A program made the translations under genes and the position numbers. From Actinomycetota bacterium (GTDB taxonomy: Bacteria > Actinomycetota > Coriobacteriia > Anaerosomatales > Anaerosomataceae): a DNA stretch of 64,000 nucleotides. The DNA lies in contig RCMX01000002.1 of NCBI GenBank assembly GCA_004348925.1, positions 258,909-322,908 on the forward strand. The letters are read 5' to 3'. The first letter of the stretch is position 1, and each line of letters begins with the position of its first letter. The notes beneath the pieces are model-generated. The model was not told the origin of the DNA and did no database searches. It saw only the letters and a list, made by a program, of their open reading frames with translations. Positions 51,331 to 60,046 of this stretch are shown piece by piece.

Positions 51331-52398
51331 ATGAGACTCATCTGGGCGAACGTGACGGCTGTCGAGAGCGAGCGCGACGGTCTGCAGCGACTTGCAGTCC
51401 GGCTTGACGACGGCGAGACCGGCACTGCGCTGCTCTACACATCGCTGAGTGCGCCCTCTGCCGAGGGAGACCGTGTACTTCTCAACAGCACAGCTGTCGA
51501 TCTTGCACTCGGAACGGGCGGACTGCATTTCGTCGTTGCGCGTGGCGGCACGGGAGTCGCACTTGATGCGCCCTCAGGAGGCCACGTCATGAAGGCCCGA
51601 TACACGCCGCTCCAGCGGGACGTCTGCGCGGTGGAGGAGGCGTCGAGCCCGCACGCTGCGGTGATGGCAGCAGCGTCGACGCTTGAGGATGTGCCGGTGG
51701 TGTGTTGCGGCCTGCACAGCCAGCTGCTGCCCGTGGCCGCAGCCATCAAAGCGCACGACCCGGCGCTCCGCGTTGCATACGTGATGACCGACGGGGCCTC
51801 TCTGCCGCTGGCGTTTTCGAACCTCGTTCCCGGGATGCGAGAGGCCGGTCTCATTGATTGTACGCTCACGGCGGGACAGGCTTTCGGCGGGGAGTATGAA
51901 GCAGTGACGCTTCACTCGGCACTTCTGGCTGCGAGGCATGTGTGCGAGGCGGACGTCGTCGTTGCGGCGCTTGGGCCGGGGATAATGGGCACTTCGACGC
52001 CGTTCGGCCACGGGGGAATCGCACAGGGCGAGGCTATCAACGCCGCGGCTGCGCTCGGGGGGCGCCCTGTCGCGGTTGTGAGGATCTCCTTCGTTGACCC
52101 GCGTGAACGCCATCACGGCGTCAGCCATCACACGCTCGCTGCGCTCGGCACGATCGCGCTCGCACCGGCGCTGGTCGCAGTGCCCGTGCTTTCGGCCTCT
52201 GCGGCGGCGGTGGTCGACGAGGCTCTTGAATCGGCCGGCGTCTGGCGCCGTCACACTCGTGCTGACGTTGAGGTGGCCGCTTTGCCGGATACCCGTGGGC
52301 TCCGCATGCACTCGATGGGGAGGGGCCCCGCGGACGACCCGGCATTCTTCGCGGCTGCGGCCGCGGCGGGATCGGTCGCCGCCGGGCTCTGCGGCTAG
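51331..52398 (+). CDS. DUF3866 family protein
   Basis: 355 residues, member of the actinobacterial/Firmicutes DUF3866 family of unknown function. Recognised from the N-terminal beta part ([39 protein letters not shown]), [49 protein letters not shown] and [18 protein letters not shown]. No membrane segment. No function can be read from context; it lies between pyrG and ald. Confidence 0.85.
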   Translation: MRLIWANVTAVESERDGLQRLAVRLDDGETGTALLYTSLSAPSAEGDRVLLNSTAVDLALGTGGLHFVVARGGTGVALDAPSGGHVMKARYTPLQRDVCAVEEASSPHAAVMAAASTLEDVPVVCCGLHSQLLPVAAAIKAHDPALRVAYVMTDGASLPLAFSNLVPGMREAGLIDCTLTAGQAFGGEYEAVTLHSALLAARHVCEADVVVAALGPGIMGTSTPFGHGGIAQGEAINAAAALGGRPVAVVRISFVDPRERHHGVSHHTLAALGTIALAPALVAVPVLSASAAAVVDEALESAGVWRRHTRADVEVAALPDTRGLRMHSMGRGPADDPAFFAAAAAAGSVAAGLCG

Positions 52399-52458
52399 CG
52401 TATTCGCGTTTTCCGGCTGCTCCTGCGGGCTGCATTCATCCCGTCCGCCGACCGGTAC

Positions 52459-52486
52459 TTGCGCCTTCCCTGACCTGCGATACACT
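52459..52486 (+). promoter_or_regulatory. Sigma-70-type promoter of ald
   Basis: TTGCGC (52459-52464), 16 nt, TACACT (52481-52486). It lies in the 190-nt gap after the DUF3866 gene and would give a leader of about 95 nt. A small hairpin (tgggt/accca) lies near 52556-52569 before the AGGAAGGA ribosome site. The rest of the gap shows nothing further. Confidence 0.55.
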
Positions 52487-52588
52487 GGTCGGGTCCTGCG
52501 CTGGGCATGCTATCCACACATCAACAGAGCGCACGCTCAGGATATACATGCAGATTGGGTTTCTACCCACGATAGGAAGGATACGACG

Positions 52589-53701
52589 GTGATTATCGGC
52601 GTACCCAAGGAAATCAAGAACAACGAGTTCCGTGTCGGCATGACCCCGGGTGGCGTTCGTGAGTTCGTCGCGCACGGACACTCGGTCCTGGTTGAGAAGG
52701 CGGCCGGTGAAGGTTCGTCGTTCAGCGATGACGAGTACATCGCTGCTGGCGCTGAGCTGGTCGGCACGCCCGACGAGGTCTTCGCCCGTGCCGAGATGAT
52801 CGTCAAGGTCAAGGAGCCGCAAGCGGTTGAGATCTCGCGTCTGCGCCCCGGCCAGATCCTCTACACGTATCTCCACCTTGCTCCGGACCTTGCTCAGACG
52901 CAGGGGCTCATCAAGTCCGGTGCGGTCTGCATCGCCTACGAGACCGTTGAGCTTCCCAATCGCTCGCTTCCGCTGCTCGCCCCGATGTCCGAGGTCGCCG
53001 GCCGCATGGCAGCACAGGTCGGCGCCACGTACCTGCAGAAGCCGTTCGGCGGACGCGGTGTGCTCATGGGTGGCGTTCCCGGCGTGCTCCCCGCCAAGGT
53101 CGTCGTCCTCGGCGGTGGCGTGGTCGGCACCAACGCGGCATACGTTGCGATGGGCATGGGCGCCGACGTCACGATCATGGACGTCAACCTGGACCGTCTG
53201 CGCTACCTGGATGAGATCTGGGGCAACCGGATCCGCACTCTGTACTCCAGCAAGCACAACATCGAGGAGGCTGTCTACGCAGCAGACCTCGTGATCGGCG
53301 CGGTTCTGCTGCCGGGCGCGAAGACGCCGTACCTCGTCACCGCGGACATGCTTCCGAAGATGAAGCGCGGATCGGTCGTCGTCGATGTATCCGTCGACCA
53401 GGGCGGCTGCATCGAGACCACGCATGCCACGACCCACGCTGATCCCACGTACTTCGTCGACGGTGTCCTCCACTACGGTGTTGCGAACATGCCCGGTGCG
53501 GTGCCGAACACCTCGACGATGGCGCTCACGAACGCGACACTCCGATACGGTCTCGCTATCGCCGACAAGGGCTGGAAGCAAGCCGTGCTCGACGATGCTG
53601 CGCTCGCCAAGGGCGTGAACGTTCTCGATGGCAAGATCACCTACAAGCCTGTCGCCGACGCGCATGGCATGAACTACTCGCCGCTGGAGAAGCTCCTCTA
53701 G
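52589..53701 (+). CDS. ald: Alanine dehydrogenase
   Basis: NAD-dependent interconversion of alanine and pyruvate (370 aa). [19 protein letters not shown] at the N-terminus, KVKEPQ, QRKPFG-like [18 protein letters not shown], and the Rossmann motif [38 protein letters not shown] near the end. GTG 52589 begins at the family start; the longer upstream frame runs through the DUF3866 gene. A single-gene unit between its own promoter and a terminator. Confidence 0.96.
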   Translation: MIIGVPKEIKNNEFRVGMTPGGVREFVAHGHSVLVEKAAGEGSSFSDDEYIAAGAELVGTPDEVFARAEMIVKVKEPQAVEISRLRPGQILYTYLHLAPDLAQTQGLIKSGAVCIAYETVELPNRSLPLLAPMSEVAGRMAAQVGATYLQKPFGGRGVLMGGVPGVLPAKVVVLGGGVVGTNAAYVAMGMGADVTIMDVNLDRLRYLDEIWGNRIRTLYSSKHNIEEAVYAADLVIGAVLLPGAKTPYLVTADMLPKMKRGSVVVDVSVDQGGCIETTHATTHADPTYFVDGVLHYGVANMPGAVPNTSTMALTNATLRYGLAIADKGWKQAVLDDAALAKGVNVLDGKITYKPVADAHGMNYSPLEKLL

Positions 53702-53725
53702 GCGGAATCGCACGGCGATCTGAAC

Positions 53726-53753
53726 GCGAGGGCGGCCAATCGGTCGCCCTCGC
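53726..53753 (+). terminator. Rho-independent terminator of ald
   Basis: gcgagggcg (53726-53734) and cgccctcgc (53745-53753), a 9-bp stem that can be extended into the loop by gcc/ggt. It is followed at once by tctataat. The T/A-rich tail is also the TATAAT described for xerD. Confidence 0.65.
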
Positions 53754-53755
53754 TC

Positions 53756-53761
53756 TATAAT
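53756..53761 (+). promoter_or_regulatory. TATAAT box directly before xerD (possible leaderless start)
   Basis: Perfect TATAAT ending 6 nt before the xerD ATG. There is no SD-like sequence between terminator and ATG, so transcription from this box would start at or next to the ATG. The -35 position falls in the ald terminator stem and does not match consensus. Confidence 0.45.
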
Positions 53762-53767
53762 CGGTGC

Positions 53768-54673
53768 ATGAACGCGAGCATCGATGAGTTTCTGGCGTAC
53801 CTCTCCGTCGAGCGGGGCGCCTCGCCGCACACCGTGTCTGCGTACAGGCGTGACCTCCGCGAGTACGCGGACACCCTGGATGCCCGAGGCGTGCATTCGC
53901 CGTCGGGCGTGACCCGCGAAGACGTCACCGCCCATATCACCGCATTGCGCGCCCGTGGCCTCGCGCCCCGTTCGGTAGAGCGCAAGGTGGCGGCGATCAA
54001 GTCCTTCCACCGCTTTTGTGTTCGGGAGGGTATCGCCGAAGAACAGCCCACCGCGCGTATCCCGCTGCCGAAGGTGCCAGAGCGTCTCCCCGATGTGATC
54101 TCGATCGACGATGCCGAACGGCTGCTGTCGCAACCGTTCCCCGAAGGTCCGGTCGGATACCGCGACAGCACGTTGCTGGAACTGCTGTACGGGTGCGGTC
54201 TGCGCGTGAGCGAGGTCACCGGACTTGACGTGGAGAACGTCGATCTTGATGGAGGCTTCATCCGGGTCTTCGGGAAGGGGAGCAAGGAGCGCCTCGTCCC
54301 CGTGAGCGGAGCTGCCGAGCAGAGCCTGCGCGAGTATCTGGTGCATGGACGACCCTATCTGCGCGCCAAGAAGGCGAACCTGCGGCAGGATCCCTCGGCC
54401 GTCTTCTTGAGCCAACGCGGGCAGCGTATGAGCCGACAGGCGATCTTCATGATCGTCCGCGTGTATGGCGGACGAGCCGGACTCGATCTTCACCCGCACT
54501 CGCTGCGTCATTCGTTTGCCACGCACATGCTTGAAGGCGGAGCGGACCTCCGATCCCTTCAGGAGATGCTCGGCCATGCCGACATCTCCACGACGCAGGT
54601 GTATACGCACGTCGATCGTGCGCATCTGCGTGAGGAGTATCTCTCGACGCATCCGCGCGCGCGGTTGAGATGA
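53768..54673 (+). CDS. xerD: Site-specific tyrosine recombinase XerD
   Basis: 301-residue recombinase for chromosome dimer resolution. N-terminal SAM-like core-binding domain (FLAYLSVERGASPHTVSAYRRDL), catalytic domain with GCGLRVSEVTGLD (first Arg), HSLRHSFATHML (His244, Arg247), LGHADISTTQVYTHV (His270, nucleophile Tyr279). Length and context (housekeeping genes, no att repeats or phage genes) support XerD rather than an integrase. Confidence 0.93.
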   Translation: MNASIDEFLAYLSVERGASPHTVSAYRRDLREYADTLDARGVHSPSGVTREDVTAHITALRARGLAPRSVERKVAAIKSFHRFCVREGIAEEQPTARIPLPKVPERLPDVISIDDAERLLSQPFPEGPVGYRDSTLLELLYGCGLRVSEVTGLDVENVDLDGGFIRVFGKGSKERLVPVSGAAEQSLREYLVHGRPYLRAKKANLRQDPSAVFLSQRGQRMSRQAIFMIVRVYGGRAGLDLHPHSLRHSFATHMLEGGADLRSLQEMLGHADISTTQVYTHVDRAHLREEYLSTHPRARLR

Positions 54674-54779
54674 TCGTGGGAATATGTCTCGTGGCTGGAA
54701 ATTATCTGCTGCAACAACGGTCAGAGGAGTAGAATAGACGTGGTTCTGCGGTTCCAGAATACGAGGAGGCGGATCGAGC

Positions 54780-55853
54780 GTGAACAGTAAGACGATAAGA
54801 GTGCTTTCGGTACTGCTAGCTCTGGTTTTGCTCGTTGCGTTTGTGCCCGGTTGCGCGAAGAAGACCGACACCGGCACAGGCACCTCGGACGGGACGACCC
54901 CGCCCAAGTCCACCGTCAAGGCCGCTATGGTCACCGACGTCGGCGGACTCGGCGACAAGTCGTTCAACGACGGTGCATACTCCGGTCTCCAGCGCGCGGA
55001 GAAGGAACTCGGTGTGGAGATCAAGGTTCTGGAGTCCAAGGAGATCACGGACTACGAGTCGAACATCGACCAGCTGGCCACTGCGGGCTTCTCGCCCATC
55101 TTCGCAGTCGGCTTCCTGATGACCGACACGGTCTCCAAGATGGCCACCGCATTCCCGGACACGCAGTTCGGCGGCGTCGATGAGTTCTTCGACCCGGTTC
55201 CTGCGAATGTTGTCGGTCTGAACTTCAAGGAGGAGGAAGGCAGCTACCTCGCAGGTGTCGTAGCCGGCCTCGCCACCAAGGATTCATTCGACAGCAAGCT
55301 CAACTCCGACAACGTCATCGGCTTCGTCGGCGGTATGGATATCCCGCTGATCCAGAAGTTCGAGGCTGGCTTCATCGCCGGCGCGAAGTCGGTCAACCCC
55401 GACGTCAAGGTCATCTCGCTCTACGCGGGCAACTTCACCGACCAGGCGAAGGGTAAGGAGCTCGGCTACTCGCTCATCGAGCAGAAGGCCGACGTCATCT
55501 ACGCTGCCGCTGGCCAGGTCGGCCTCGGCACCGTTGAGGCGTGCAAGGACAAGGGCGCCCTGTTCATCGGCGTCGACGTGGACCAGTACGAGACCGTCGC
55601 GAACAGCGGCGACGTCATGCTGACCTCCATGATCAAGCGCGTCGACAACGCTGTCTTCGAGACCATCAAGGCAGTCGTTGACGGATCCTTCCCCGGCGGG
55701 ACCATCAAGGTCTTCGGTCTGGCCGAGGAAGGCGTAGGACTCGCCCCGTACCATGACTTCGAGTCCAAGGTCCCGCAGGCGATCAAGGACGCAGTCGAGA
55801 AGGCTCGCACCGACATCATCGCCGGTACGATCACCGTCCCGACGGCACCGTAG
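54780..55853 (+). CDS. bmpA: BMP family ABC transporter substrate-binding lipoprotein
   Basis: 357 residues with a lipoprotein signal (LLALVLLVAFVPGC), a Thr/Gly-rich linker, and a periplasmic-binding fold of the BMP/PnrA class: VTDVGGLGDKSFNDGAYSGL, NIDQLATAGFSPIFAVGF, FVGGMDIPLIQKFEAGFIAG, YAAAGQVGLGTVEA and VDVDQYET. These proteins bind purine or other nucleosides. GTG start with GAGGAGGCGG upstream. It heads the ATPase-permease-permease importer. TAGAAT at 54731-54736 region may be a -10, but no -35 is convincing. Confidence 0.93.
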   Translation: MNSKTIRVLSVLLALVLLVAFVPGCAKKTDTGTGTSDGTTPPKSTVKAAMVTDVGGLGDKSFNDGAYSGLQRAEKELGVEIKVLESKEITDYESNIDQLATAGFSPIFAVGFLMTDTVSKMATAFPDTQFGGVDEFFDPVPANVVGLNFKEEEGSYLAGVVAGLATKDSFDSKLNSDNVIGFVGGMDIPLIQKFEAGFIAGAKSVNPDVKVISLYAGNFTDQAKGKELGYSLIEQKADVIYAAAGQVGLGTVEACKDKGALFIGVDVDQYETVANSGDVMLTSMIKRVDNAVFETIKAVVDGSFPGGTIKVFGLAEEGVGLAPYHDFESKVPQAIKDAVEKARTDIIAGTITVPTAP

Positions 55854-55900
55854 GCACGAAGCTGCTGACCGTGCTCTGTGACGGTCGATTGCGGTAGACT

Positions 55901-55936
55901 GAGAGGGGCGGCCGGTATCGTCCGGTCGCCCCTCTT
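55901..55936 (+). terminator. Intercistronic hairpin between the binding protein and ATPase genes
   Basis: gaggggcggccgg (55903-55915), loop tatcgt, ccggtcgcccctc (55922-55934): a 13-bp stem with one G-U, extendable at its base. Little T-run follows. It probably attenuates transcription so that the lipoprotein is made in excess over the transporter core, or protects the upstream message 3' end. Confidence 0.6.
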
Positions 55937-55970
55937 CGATGACATGAAGCACAACCCGGGAGGTCTTTGC

Positions 55971-57539
55971 ATGCCGCTGCTCGAGCTGCGCGAGATCACG
56001 AAGGTGTTTCCAGGAGTGCTTGCCAACGACCGCGTTTCGATGCGGCTGGAGCGCGGGGAGATCGTCGCCCTGCTCGGCGAGAACGGCGCAGGCAAGTCAA
56101 CGCTCATGAACGTCGTGTACGGGCTGCTGACGGCCGACGGCGGCGAGGTGCTCGTCGATGATGCGCCTGTGAAGATCAAGTCGCCCCGCCACGCCATCGA
56201 CCTCGGTATCGGGATGGTGCACCAGCATTTCATGCTTGTAGAGCCGCTCACGGTGACCGAGAACATCGTACTGGGCCGTGAGCCCGGTCGGCTCGGGGTC
56301 ATCGATTTCGCCACTGCCCGGGAGCGCGTCCGTGAGATTTCTGAGCGCTACGGCCTGAGAGTGGATCCCGACGCGAAGATCATCGATCTCTCGGTGGGGA
56401 TGCAGCAGCGAGTCGAGATCCTCAAGGCGCTCTACCAGGGCGCACGGGTGCTCATCCTCGATGAGCCTACCGCCGTGCTGACCCCGCAGGAAGTGACCGA
56501 GTTGTTCACGGTCGTGCGGTCGCTTGTCGACGAGGGCCTCTCGGCGGTCTTCATCACCCACAAGCTCGAGGAGGTCGTGGCTATCGCAGACCGCATCCTC
56601 GTCATGCGTGACGGGAAGGTCGTCGGAGAGACCACCCCCGCTGCGACCGACGAAATCGGGCTTGCCAGGATGATGGTCGGACGGGACGTCGTCCTGCGTA
56701 TCGAAAAGGGTGCTTCCAAGCGCGGGGCGACCGTGCTCGAAGTGGAGGACATCCATGTCGATGACGACCGCGGACTTGAGGCGGTCAAAGGAATCAGCTT
56801 CAGCGTGAGCGGCGGCGAGATACTCGCCATCGCAGGCGTCGATGGCAACGGCCAACGCGAGCTCGTCGAGTCGATCGTCGGTTTGAGGCGGCCCAAGGGC
56901 GGTCGCATCGAACTGAAGGGCAATGACATCACGCACGCGAACGCCCGGGCATCCATCGAGGCCGGCGTCTCGCACATCCCCGAGGACCGGCATCGTCGCG
57001 GTTTGGTCCTTGAGTTCGACATCGCCGAGAACATCATTCTCGGCGATCATCGCACGCCGCCGGTTGCCAGGAACGGCATCATGCACCCGAAGGCGATCAC
57101 CGAGGTCGCCCGCAAGCGCATTGCCGACTACGACATCCGGACTCCCTCCGAGCGGGTCGATGCCGAGAACCTCTCCGGCGGCAACCAGCAGAAGGTCGTC
57201 GTCGCCAGGGAGATCGGTCGAAACCCGGAGTTGCTCGTGGCGGCTCAGCCGACGCGAGGCCTTGATGTCGGAGCCATCGAGTTCGTCCACCGACAGATCA
57301 TTCGCGAGCGTGATGCCGGCAAGGCGGTCTTGCTTGTGAGCCTTGAGCTCGAAGAGGTACTCTCGCTCGCCGATCGCATACTCGTCATCTACGAGGGACG
57401 GATCGTCAAGGAGTTCGCTGTCGCAGACGCCGATGCCGAGACGCTCGGGTACTACATGACCGGCGGTGGCGGCAGCAAGATTGACAAGGACGCGATTCCG
57501 GGCACGCCCGAGACGCCTGCGACGGGAGGAGACGAATGA
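55971..57539 (+). CDS. nupO: Nucleoside-type ABC importer ATP-binding protein (two ABC domains)
   Basis: 522 residues with tandem ABC domains as in the sugar/nucleoside CUT2-like group. Domain 1: GENGAGKST, signature LSVGMQQRVEIL, LILDEPTAVLTPQE. Domain 2: a degenerate Walker A (GVDGNGQREL), as normal for this group, signature LSGGNQQKVVVARE and AAQPTRGLDVGA. ATG 55971 follows the SD GGGAGGTC (about 55958-55965); ATG 55944 upstream would place that SD inside the gene. Its stop overlaps the permease start. Confidence 0.93.
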   Translation: MPLLELREITKVFPGVLANDRVSMRLERGEIVALLGENGAGKSTLMNVVYGLLTADGGEVLVDDAPVKIKSPRHAIDLGIGMVHQHFMLVEPLTVTENIVLGREPGRLGVIDFATARERVREISERYGLRVDPDAKIIDLSVGMQQRVEILKALYQGARVLILDEPTAVLTPQEVTELFTVVRSLVDEGLSAVFITHKLEEVVAIADRILVMRDGKVVGETTPAATDEIGLARMMVGRDVVLRIEKGASKRGATVLEVEDIHVDDDRGLEAVKGISFSVSGGEILAIAGVDGNGQRELVESIVGLRRPKGGRIELKGNDITHANARASIEAGVSHIPEDRHRRGLVLEFDIAENIILGDHRTPPVARNGIMHPKAITEVARKRIADYDIRTPSERVDAENLSGGNQQKVVVAREIGRNPELLVAAQPTRGLDVGAIEFVHRQIIRERDAGKAVLLVSLELEEVLSLADRILVIYEGRIVKEFAVADADAETLGYYMTGGGGSKIDKDAIPGTPETPATGGDE

Positions 57540-58663
57540 GCGCCGCAGCTGAAGATCGTTCGACGAATCGCGACTGGGCTGCGATCGCACAGAAGGTTGG
57601 AACCCCGTTCGCTTCGGTGCTTCTTGCGATACTCATCGGCTCTCTGATCATGTGGGTCTCGGGCTACGATCCGATAGCCGCGTACGCAGCGCTGTTCCAG
57701 GGGTCGTTCGGAACACCAAAAGCGTTCGGCGACACGCTGCTCAAGTCGACGCCGCTCATCCTCGCGGGTTTGGGCCTTGCGTACGGTTTCCGGGCGAACC
57801 TCTTCAACATCGGCGCCGAAGGCCAGCTCTTCATGGGTGGTCTCGCCGCGGGTTGGCTCGGCCTCGTGCTCGCCGGCCAGCCGTGGTACGTGGCGTTGCC
57901 GTTGCTTCTTCTTGCGGCGATGCTGGCTGGAGCCGCCTGGGCCTTCATCCCGGCGATTCTCAAAGCGCGAATCGGTGCACATGAAGTCATCACGACGATG
58001 ATGTTCACCTACATCGCCCGGTACTTCGTCTCGTATCTCGTTATCGGGCCGCTGAAGTCACCCGGTCAGATTCCTCAGACCGGCCTATTGCCCCCCGAAT
58101 CGCAACTCCCGCGCATACAGTCGCTCTTCTCGGACGCCACGTTGCAGGCGATGCCATTCCTGAAGATGGGGCGGGCGCACATGGGCATTCTGGTGGCCAT
58201 CGTCGCTGCCGTCATCGTCTGGTGGGTCTTGAAGTACACGACGCTCGGCTATGAGAACCGCGCCGTCGGCTACAACCCATGGGCCGCGGAAACGGGCGGC
58301 ATCTCCGTGCAGTGGACGACCGTCAAGGCGCTCTGCATCTCCGGATCGCTCGCCGGTCTTGCAGGTGCTGTTGAGGTGATGGGGGTCCATCACCGGCTCT
58401 TCGACCAGTTCTCCTCGGGCTTCGGGTTCACCGGAATCGCCGTCGCCCTGCTTGCGAAGAACCATCCGATTGCGGTCATTCCTGCGGCGCTTCTGTTCGG
58501 GGCGCTGTCTGCCGGTGCTGGGACGATGCAGCTGATGGCGGACGTCCCCCAGAAGATCATCCTTATTGTTCAGGCGCTGGTGATCTTCTTCGTGGCAGCC
58601 GAGGGGATCGTCACGTACTTCGTCAAGCAGCGTCAGAAGGAGGCGACCAGCAATGTTGGCTGA
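57536..58663 (+). CDS. nupP: Nucleoside ABC importer permease 1
   Basis: 375-residue BPD_transp_2 family permease with 8-10 membrane helices. Typical stretches: FGDTLLKSTPLILAGLGLAYG, FRANLFNIGAEGQLFMGGL, AHEVITTMMFTYIARY, GYENRAVGYNPWAAETGGI and GFTGIAVALLAKNHPIAVI. Overlaps the ATPase by 4 nt and the second permease by 11 nt. Confidence 0.92.
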   Translation: MSAAAEDRSTNRDWAAIAQKVGTPFASVLLAILIGSLIMWVSGYDPIAAYAALFQGSFGTPKAFGDTLLKSTPLILAGLGLAYGFRANLFNIGAEGQLFMGGLAAGWLGLVLAGQPWYVALPLLLLAAMLAGAAWAFIPAILKARIGAHEVITTMMFTYIARYFVSYLVIGPLKSPGQIPQTGLLPPESQLPRIQSLFSDATLQAMPFLKMGRAHMGILVAIVAAVIVWWVLKYTTLGYENRAVGYNPWAAETGGISVQWTTVKALCISGSLAGLAGAVEVMGVHHRLFDQFSSGFGFTGIAVALLAKNHPIAVIPAALLFGALSAGAGTMQLMADVPQKIILIVQALVIFFVAAEGIVTYFVKQRQKEATSNVG

Positions 58664-59612
58664 CATCATCACCCCCGACCTCTTCGCCTCCGCGCTCCGC
58701 ATGGCCACACCGCTCGCGCTTGCCGCCATCGGCGGAACCATCTGCGAACGATCAGGTGTCGTGAACATCGCGCTCGAGGGAATCATGCTCTGCGGCGCAT
58801 TTGCCGGTGTCGCTGTGACGCTAGCGGTCGGGAACGCGTGGCTCGGCGTTCTGGCAGCCGTACTGGCCGGTGTCGTCATCGCTGCGATCCACGCCTTCAC
58901 CTCGATCAACCTGCGTTCTGACCAGGTTGTCTCGGGAACGGCTATCAACATCCTTGCGCTTGGCCTGACCGGATTCTTGATGGAGATCCTGTACGGTCAC
59001 CCCGGGACCACCGAGGCTGTCACGACAATCAAACCGATATTCCGCTTCGCATCTGAGCGTGGCGGCGGAGGGTTCGTTGCCGAAGTCTGGCACTGGGTGA
59101 ACACGATCCTCTTCTCGCACACACCTATCGTGTATATGGCGATCATCATCGCCATCGCGATGCAATGGGCCATGTACAACACACGGTGGGGACTGCATCT
59201 GCGCGCACTTGGGGAGCATCCCCGGGCCGTCGACACCGTCGGCGTCAGCGTGCTGAAAGGCCGCTGGATCGCCGTCCTGATAAGCGGCGCGCTTGCTGGC
59301 CTCGCGGGCGCGAATCTCACGCTCGAGCAGGTCGGATCGTTCACCGAGAACATGACGAATGGTCGGGGATTCATCGCACTGGCAGCCAACATCTTCGGAC
59401 GCTGGACGCCGGTGGGCTCATACGGCGCATCGCTGCTCTTCGGCTTCGCTGACGCGCTCCAGATCAAGCTGCAGATCTTCCGAGGCGAGATCAACATCCC
59501 TCCGCAGTTCTTCCTCATGCTGCCGTACATCCTGACGGTCATCGTGCTTGCGGGTGTCGTCGGCCGTTCAGTCGGCCCGGCGGCGGTCGGGAAGCCGTAC
59601 GAGAAGGGGTAA
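58653..59612 (+). CDS. nupQ: Nucleoside ABC importer permease 2
   Basis: 319-residue permease pairing with the previous one: ATPLALAAIGGTICERSGVVNIA, ALEGIMLCGAFAGV, SDQVVSGTAINILALGLTG, LHLRALGEHPRAVDTVGVS and GFIALAANIFGRW. Together with the lipoprotein, ATPase and permease 1 it makes a complete uptake system of the BmpA-NupOPQ type; the exact nucleoside is not predictable. Confidence 0.92.
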   Translation: MLADIITPDLFASALRMATPLALAAIGGTICERSGVVNIALEGIMLCGAFAGVAVTLAVGNAWLGVLAAVLAGVVIAAIHAFTSINLRSDQVVSGTAINILALGLTGFLMEILYGHPGTTEAVTTIKPIFRFASERGGGGFVAEVWHWVNTILFSHTPIVYMAIIIAIAMQWAMYNTRWGLHLRALGEHPRAVDTVGVSVLKGRWIAVLISGALAGLAGANLTLEQVGSFTENMTNGRGFIALAANIFGRWTPVGSYGASLLFGFADALQIKLQIFRGEINIPPQFFLMLPYILTVIVLAGVVGRSVGPAAVGKPYEKG

Positions 59613-59616
59613 GGGC

Positions 59617-59925
59617 GTGCTGCTGGCCCGGGGTGGCGAACCGGTGCGATGGACGGCCGCGCTCGGCTGGGCGTGCACATGGGCATTGGGTGCGGCGCTG
59701 GGCGTGGCGCTCGGAGGCTATCTCACGCTTACCAGTGGAGCGGGAGCTCCCGGGCAGTCCGCCCTTGATCCGACGACCGATCTGGTGATACTACCGATCG
59801 CCGCCTTCGGCATCGTCTTCGCGCTCCACCTGGGAGGACAACTGGTGCTCGGCGTCATCCGGGGCCGTCGTGTTGCGCAACCACAGAGCGAGCGCTATCA
59901 CCGCGACGAGGAGCCCACCGAGTAG
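59617..59925 (+). CDS. Small two-helix membrane protein, unknown
   Basis: 102 residues, GTG start 4 nt after the permease stop with AAGGGGTAAGGG upstream. Two hydrophobic segments (about 12-37 and 55-82; LGWACTWALGAALGVALG and LVILPIAAFGIVFALHLGG) and a charged C-terminus. I do not recognise a family. Its last 135 nt overlap a gene candidate on the other strand. It may be an accessory protein of the importer operon or simply a trailing gene. Confidence 0.55.
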   Translation: MLLARGGEPVRWTAALGWACTWALGAALGVALGGYLTLTSGAGAPGQSALDPTTDLVILPIAAFGIVFALHLGGQLVLGVIRGRRVAQPQSERYHRDEEPTE

Positions 59926-60045
59926 TGCGTCGACCGGCAGATCCGGACTGAAGTCCCATCCGCGCATAGAGGAGCGGACAACGTAGGCGGCGACCGGGAT
60001 CACGGCCGCCGCCCACAGAGGAATCCTGACCTGCGGCCTGAGCAT
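59791..60045 (-). CDS. Small two-helix membrane protein, unknown (minus strand)
   Basis: 84 residues beginning 1 nt after the stop of the DUF4349 gene, so it is probably translated by coupling. Two hydrophobic segments (PLWAAAVIPVAAYVV and ALLGGLLVAVIALALWL) separated by a short loop, then an acidic tail. No family recognised. Its C-terminal tail overlaps the convergent gene at 59617-59925, so one of the two tails may be annotated too long or one gene may be spurious. Confidence 0.45.
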   Translation of the reverse strand: MLRPQVRIPLWAAAVIPVAAYVVRSSMRGWDFSPDLPVDALLGGLLVAVIALALWLRNTTAPDDAEHQLSSQVEREDDAEGGDR

Positions 60046-60046
60046 G

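Noticed and set aside
53768-54673. Phage or island integrase
   Set aside because: Length, motif spacing and housekeeping context fit XerD; no tRNA, att repeats or phage genes nearby.
54674-54779. Purine riboswitch before the nucleoside importer
   Set aside because: The 106-nt gap shows no aptamer-like three-way junction or conserved loop bases.
52436-55048. Very long (870-codon) minus-strand open frame opposite ald, xerD and the BMP gene
   Set aside because: High-GC antisense frame; it covers three clearly recognised plus-strand genes and intergenic controls, with no recognisable domain.
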